Assembly: GCA_905197435.1 (NCBI GenBank) | Contig: CAJJYX010000171.1 | Coordinates: 1 to 6,574, forward strand | DNA length: 6,574 bases | Source of the DNA: an uncultured Bacteroides sp. | GTDB taxonomy: Bacteria > Bacteroidota > Bacteroidia > Bacteroidales > Bacteroidaceae | Reading direction: 5' to 3' | Part shown: positions 5,920 through 6,574 of the stretch, one piece after another | Position numbering within the stretch: the stretch's first letter is position 1 | Layout: every line of letters begins with the position of its first letter | Translations under genes and position numbers: made by a program | The notes under the pieces: model-generated | The model's input: the letters and a program-made list of their open reading frames with translations, nothing else | Database searches by the model: none | Told to the model about the DNA's origin: nothing

Positions 5920-6574
5920 ATGGAGAAGAAAGTCCAACGGAATTTTTTATGGATTGCCCTGCTGGTATTGGGCACCATCTGGATACTCGCCCGCCACAAC
6001 CAGGTTGCCCCTTACCAAACGGACAACGGGTTGATATTCGGCACGGTATATAGAGTTACTTATCAATATGACAAGAGCCTGAAGGAAGAGATAGAGGCGG
6101 AACTCAAACGTTTCGACGGTTCCTTATCCCCATTCAATGACACGTCGGCCATTACGCGCATCAACCGTAACGAGGATATTGTGCCCGACACCTTCTTTAC
6201 CAACGTATTCTGCCGAAGCATGGAAATCTCCAAAGAAACCGACGGCGCCTTCGACATCACCGTTGCCCCGCTTGCCAACGCTTGGGGGTTTGGGTTCAAG
6301 AAAGGTGCTTTCCCCGACTCTGCCATGATAGACAGCCTGCTGGAGATTACGGGATATGAAAAAGTAAAGTTGTCTGATGAGGGGAAGGTAGTGAAAGCAG
6401 ACCCGCGTATCATGCTCTCGTGCAGCGCTGTGGCAAAGGGATATGCGGTGGACATCGTAGCCCAACTCCTGGAGAAGAAGGGCATCCGCAACTTCATGGT
6501 CGATATAGGCGGAGAAGTGGTTGTTCACGGCCAAAACCCGCAGAATGGGCTTTGGCGTATTGGCCTGAACAAGC
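5920..6574 (+). CDS. apbE: FAD:protein FMN transferase (ApbE family), truncated at the right edge
   Basis: The frame from ATG 5920 stays open to the window end, giving the first 218 residues of a family usually about 330-350 long. ApbE transfers FMN from FAD to a threonine or serine of extracytoplasmic proteins such as NqrB/NqrC and RnfD/RnfG. Visible family blocks are FGTVYRVTY (40-48), SPFNDTSAITRIN (70-82), DGAFDITVAPLANAWGFG (108-125), SCSAVAKGYAVDIVA (167-181) and NFMVDIGGEV (191-200). The N-terminus (about 9-24) is a single hydrophobic helix after MEKKVQRN without a lipobox Cys, so the enzyme is probably anchored in the inner membrane facing the periplasm. It lies 14 bases after mntP, with a short AGGAT before the start. 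The catalytic C-terminal part is not in the window, so intactness cannot be judged. Confidence 0.93.
   Translation, partial: MEKKVQRNFLWIALLVLGTIWILARHNQVAPYQTDNGLIFGTVYRVTYQYDKSLKEEIEAELKRFDGSLSPFNDTSAITRINRNEDIVPDTFFTNVFCRSMEISKETDGAFDITVAPLANAWGFGFKKGAFPDSAMIDSLLEITGYEKVKLSDEGKVVKADPRIMLSCSAVAKGYAVDIVAQLLEKKGIRNFMVDIGGEVVVHGQNPQNGLWRIGLNK

Noticed and set aside
5461..5937. Minus-strand frame of 158 codons across mntP
   Set aside because: It is the antisense shadow of mntP, which has both repeat signatures intact.
6063..6534. Minus-strand frames of 136-144 codons near the right edge
   Set aside because: They are antisense to the ApbE frame, which runs open from 5920 to the edge with conserved family blocks.

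Overview
The window reads as a piece of a Bacteroides (Bacteroidales) chromosome. The evidence is of three kinds. Promoters match the Bacteroides primary-sigma consensus (TTG, 19 bases, TAnnTTTG), ribosome binding sites are weak or absent, and several proteins belong to families typical of Bacteroidota: a beta-propeller sensor-regulator, DUF4199, and a lipoprotein/outer-membrane pair resembling DUF6452/DUF6048. Family names come from recall of sequence patterns, with no database search.

Layout. Positions 1-1888 (minus strand) hold the first 629 residues of a large periplasmic beta-propeller sensor-regulator, cut by the left edge. An intergenic stretch of about 330 bases follows. A compact plus-strand stable-RNA unit comes next: a consensus promoter (2172-2201), a small-type signal recognition particle RNA (2220-2319), a tRNA-Thr(UGU) starting at the very next base (2320-2393), and a strong intrinsic terminator (about 2395-2440). 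From 2540 to the right edge runs a same-strand cluster of six genes: a four-helix DUF4199 membrane protein, a GtrB/DPM1-like family 2 glycosyltransferase, a small lipoprotein, a secreted barrel-like protein, the manganese exporter MntP, and an N-terminally anchored FAD:protein FMN transferase (ApbE) cut by the right edge. Gaps are 55, 2, -32, 5 and 14 bases, so most or all of it is probably one operon.

How the parts may work together. The SRP RNA and tRNA-Thr should be one transcript, in which a single RNase P cut at the tRNA 5' end would also create the 3' end of the SRP RNA. The protein cluster is dominated by envelope functions: lipid-linked sugar transfer, a lipoprotein and an outer-membrane-type partner, metal export, and flavinylation of extracytoplasmic proteins. 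The least understood parts are the DUF4199-glycosyltransferase pair and the overlapping lipoprotein/barrel pair. I see no mobile element, CRISPR array, phage gene or clearly unprecedented system.
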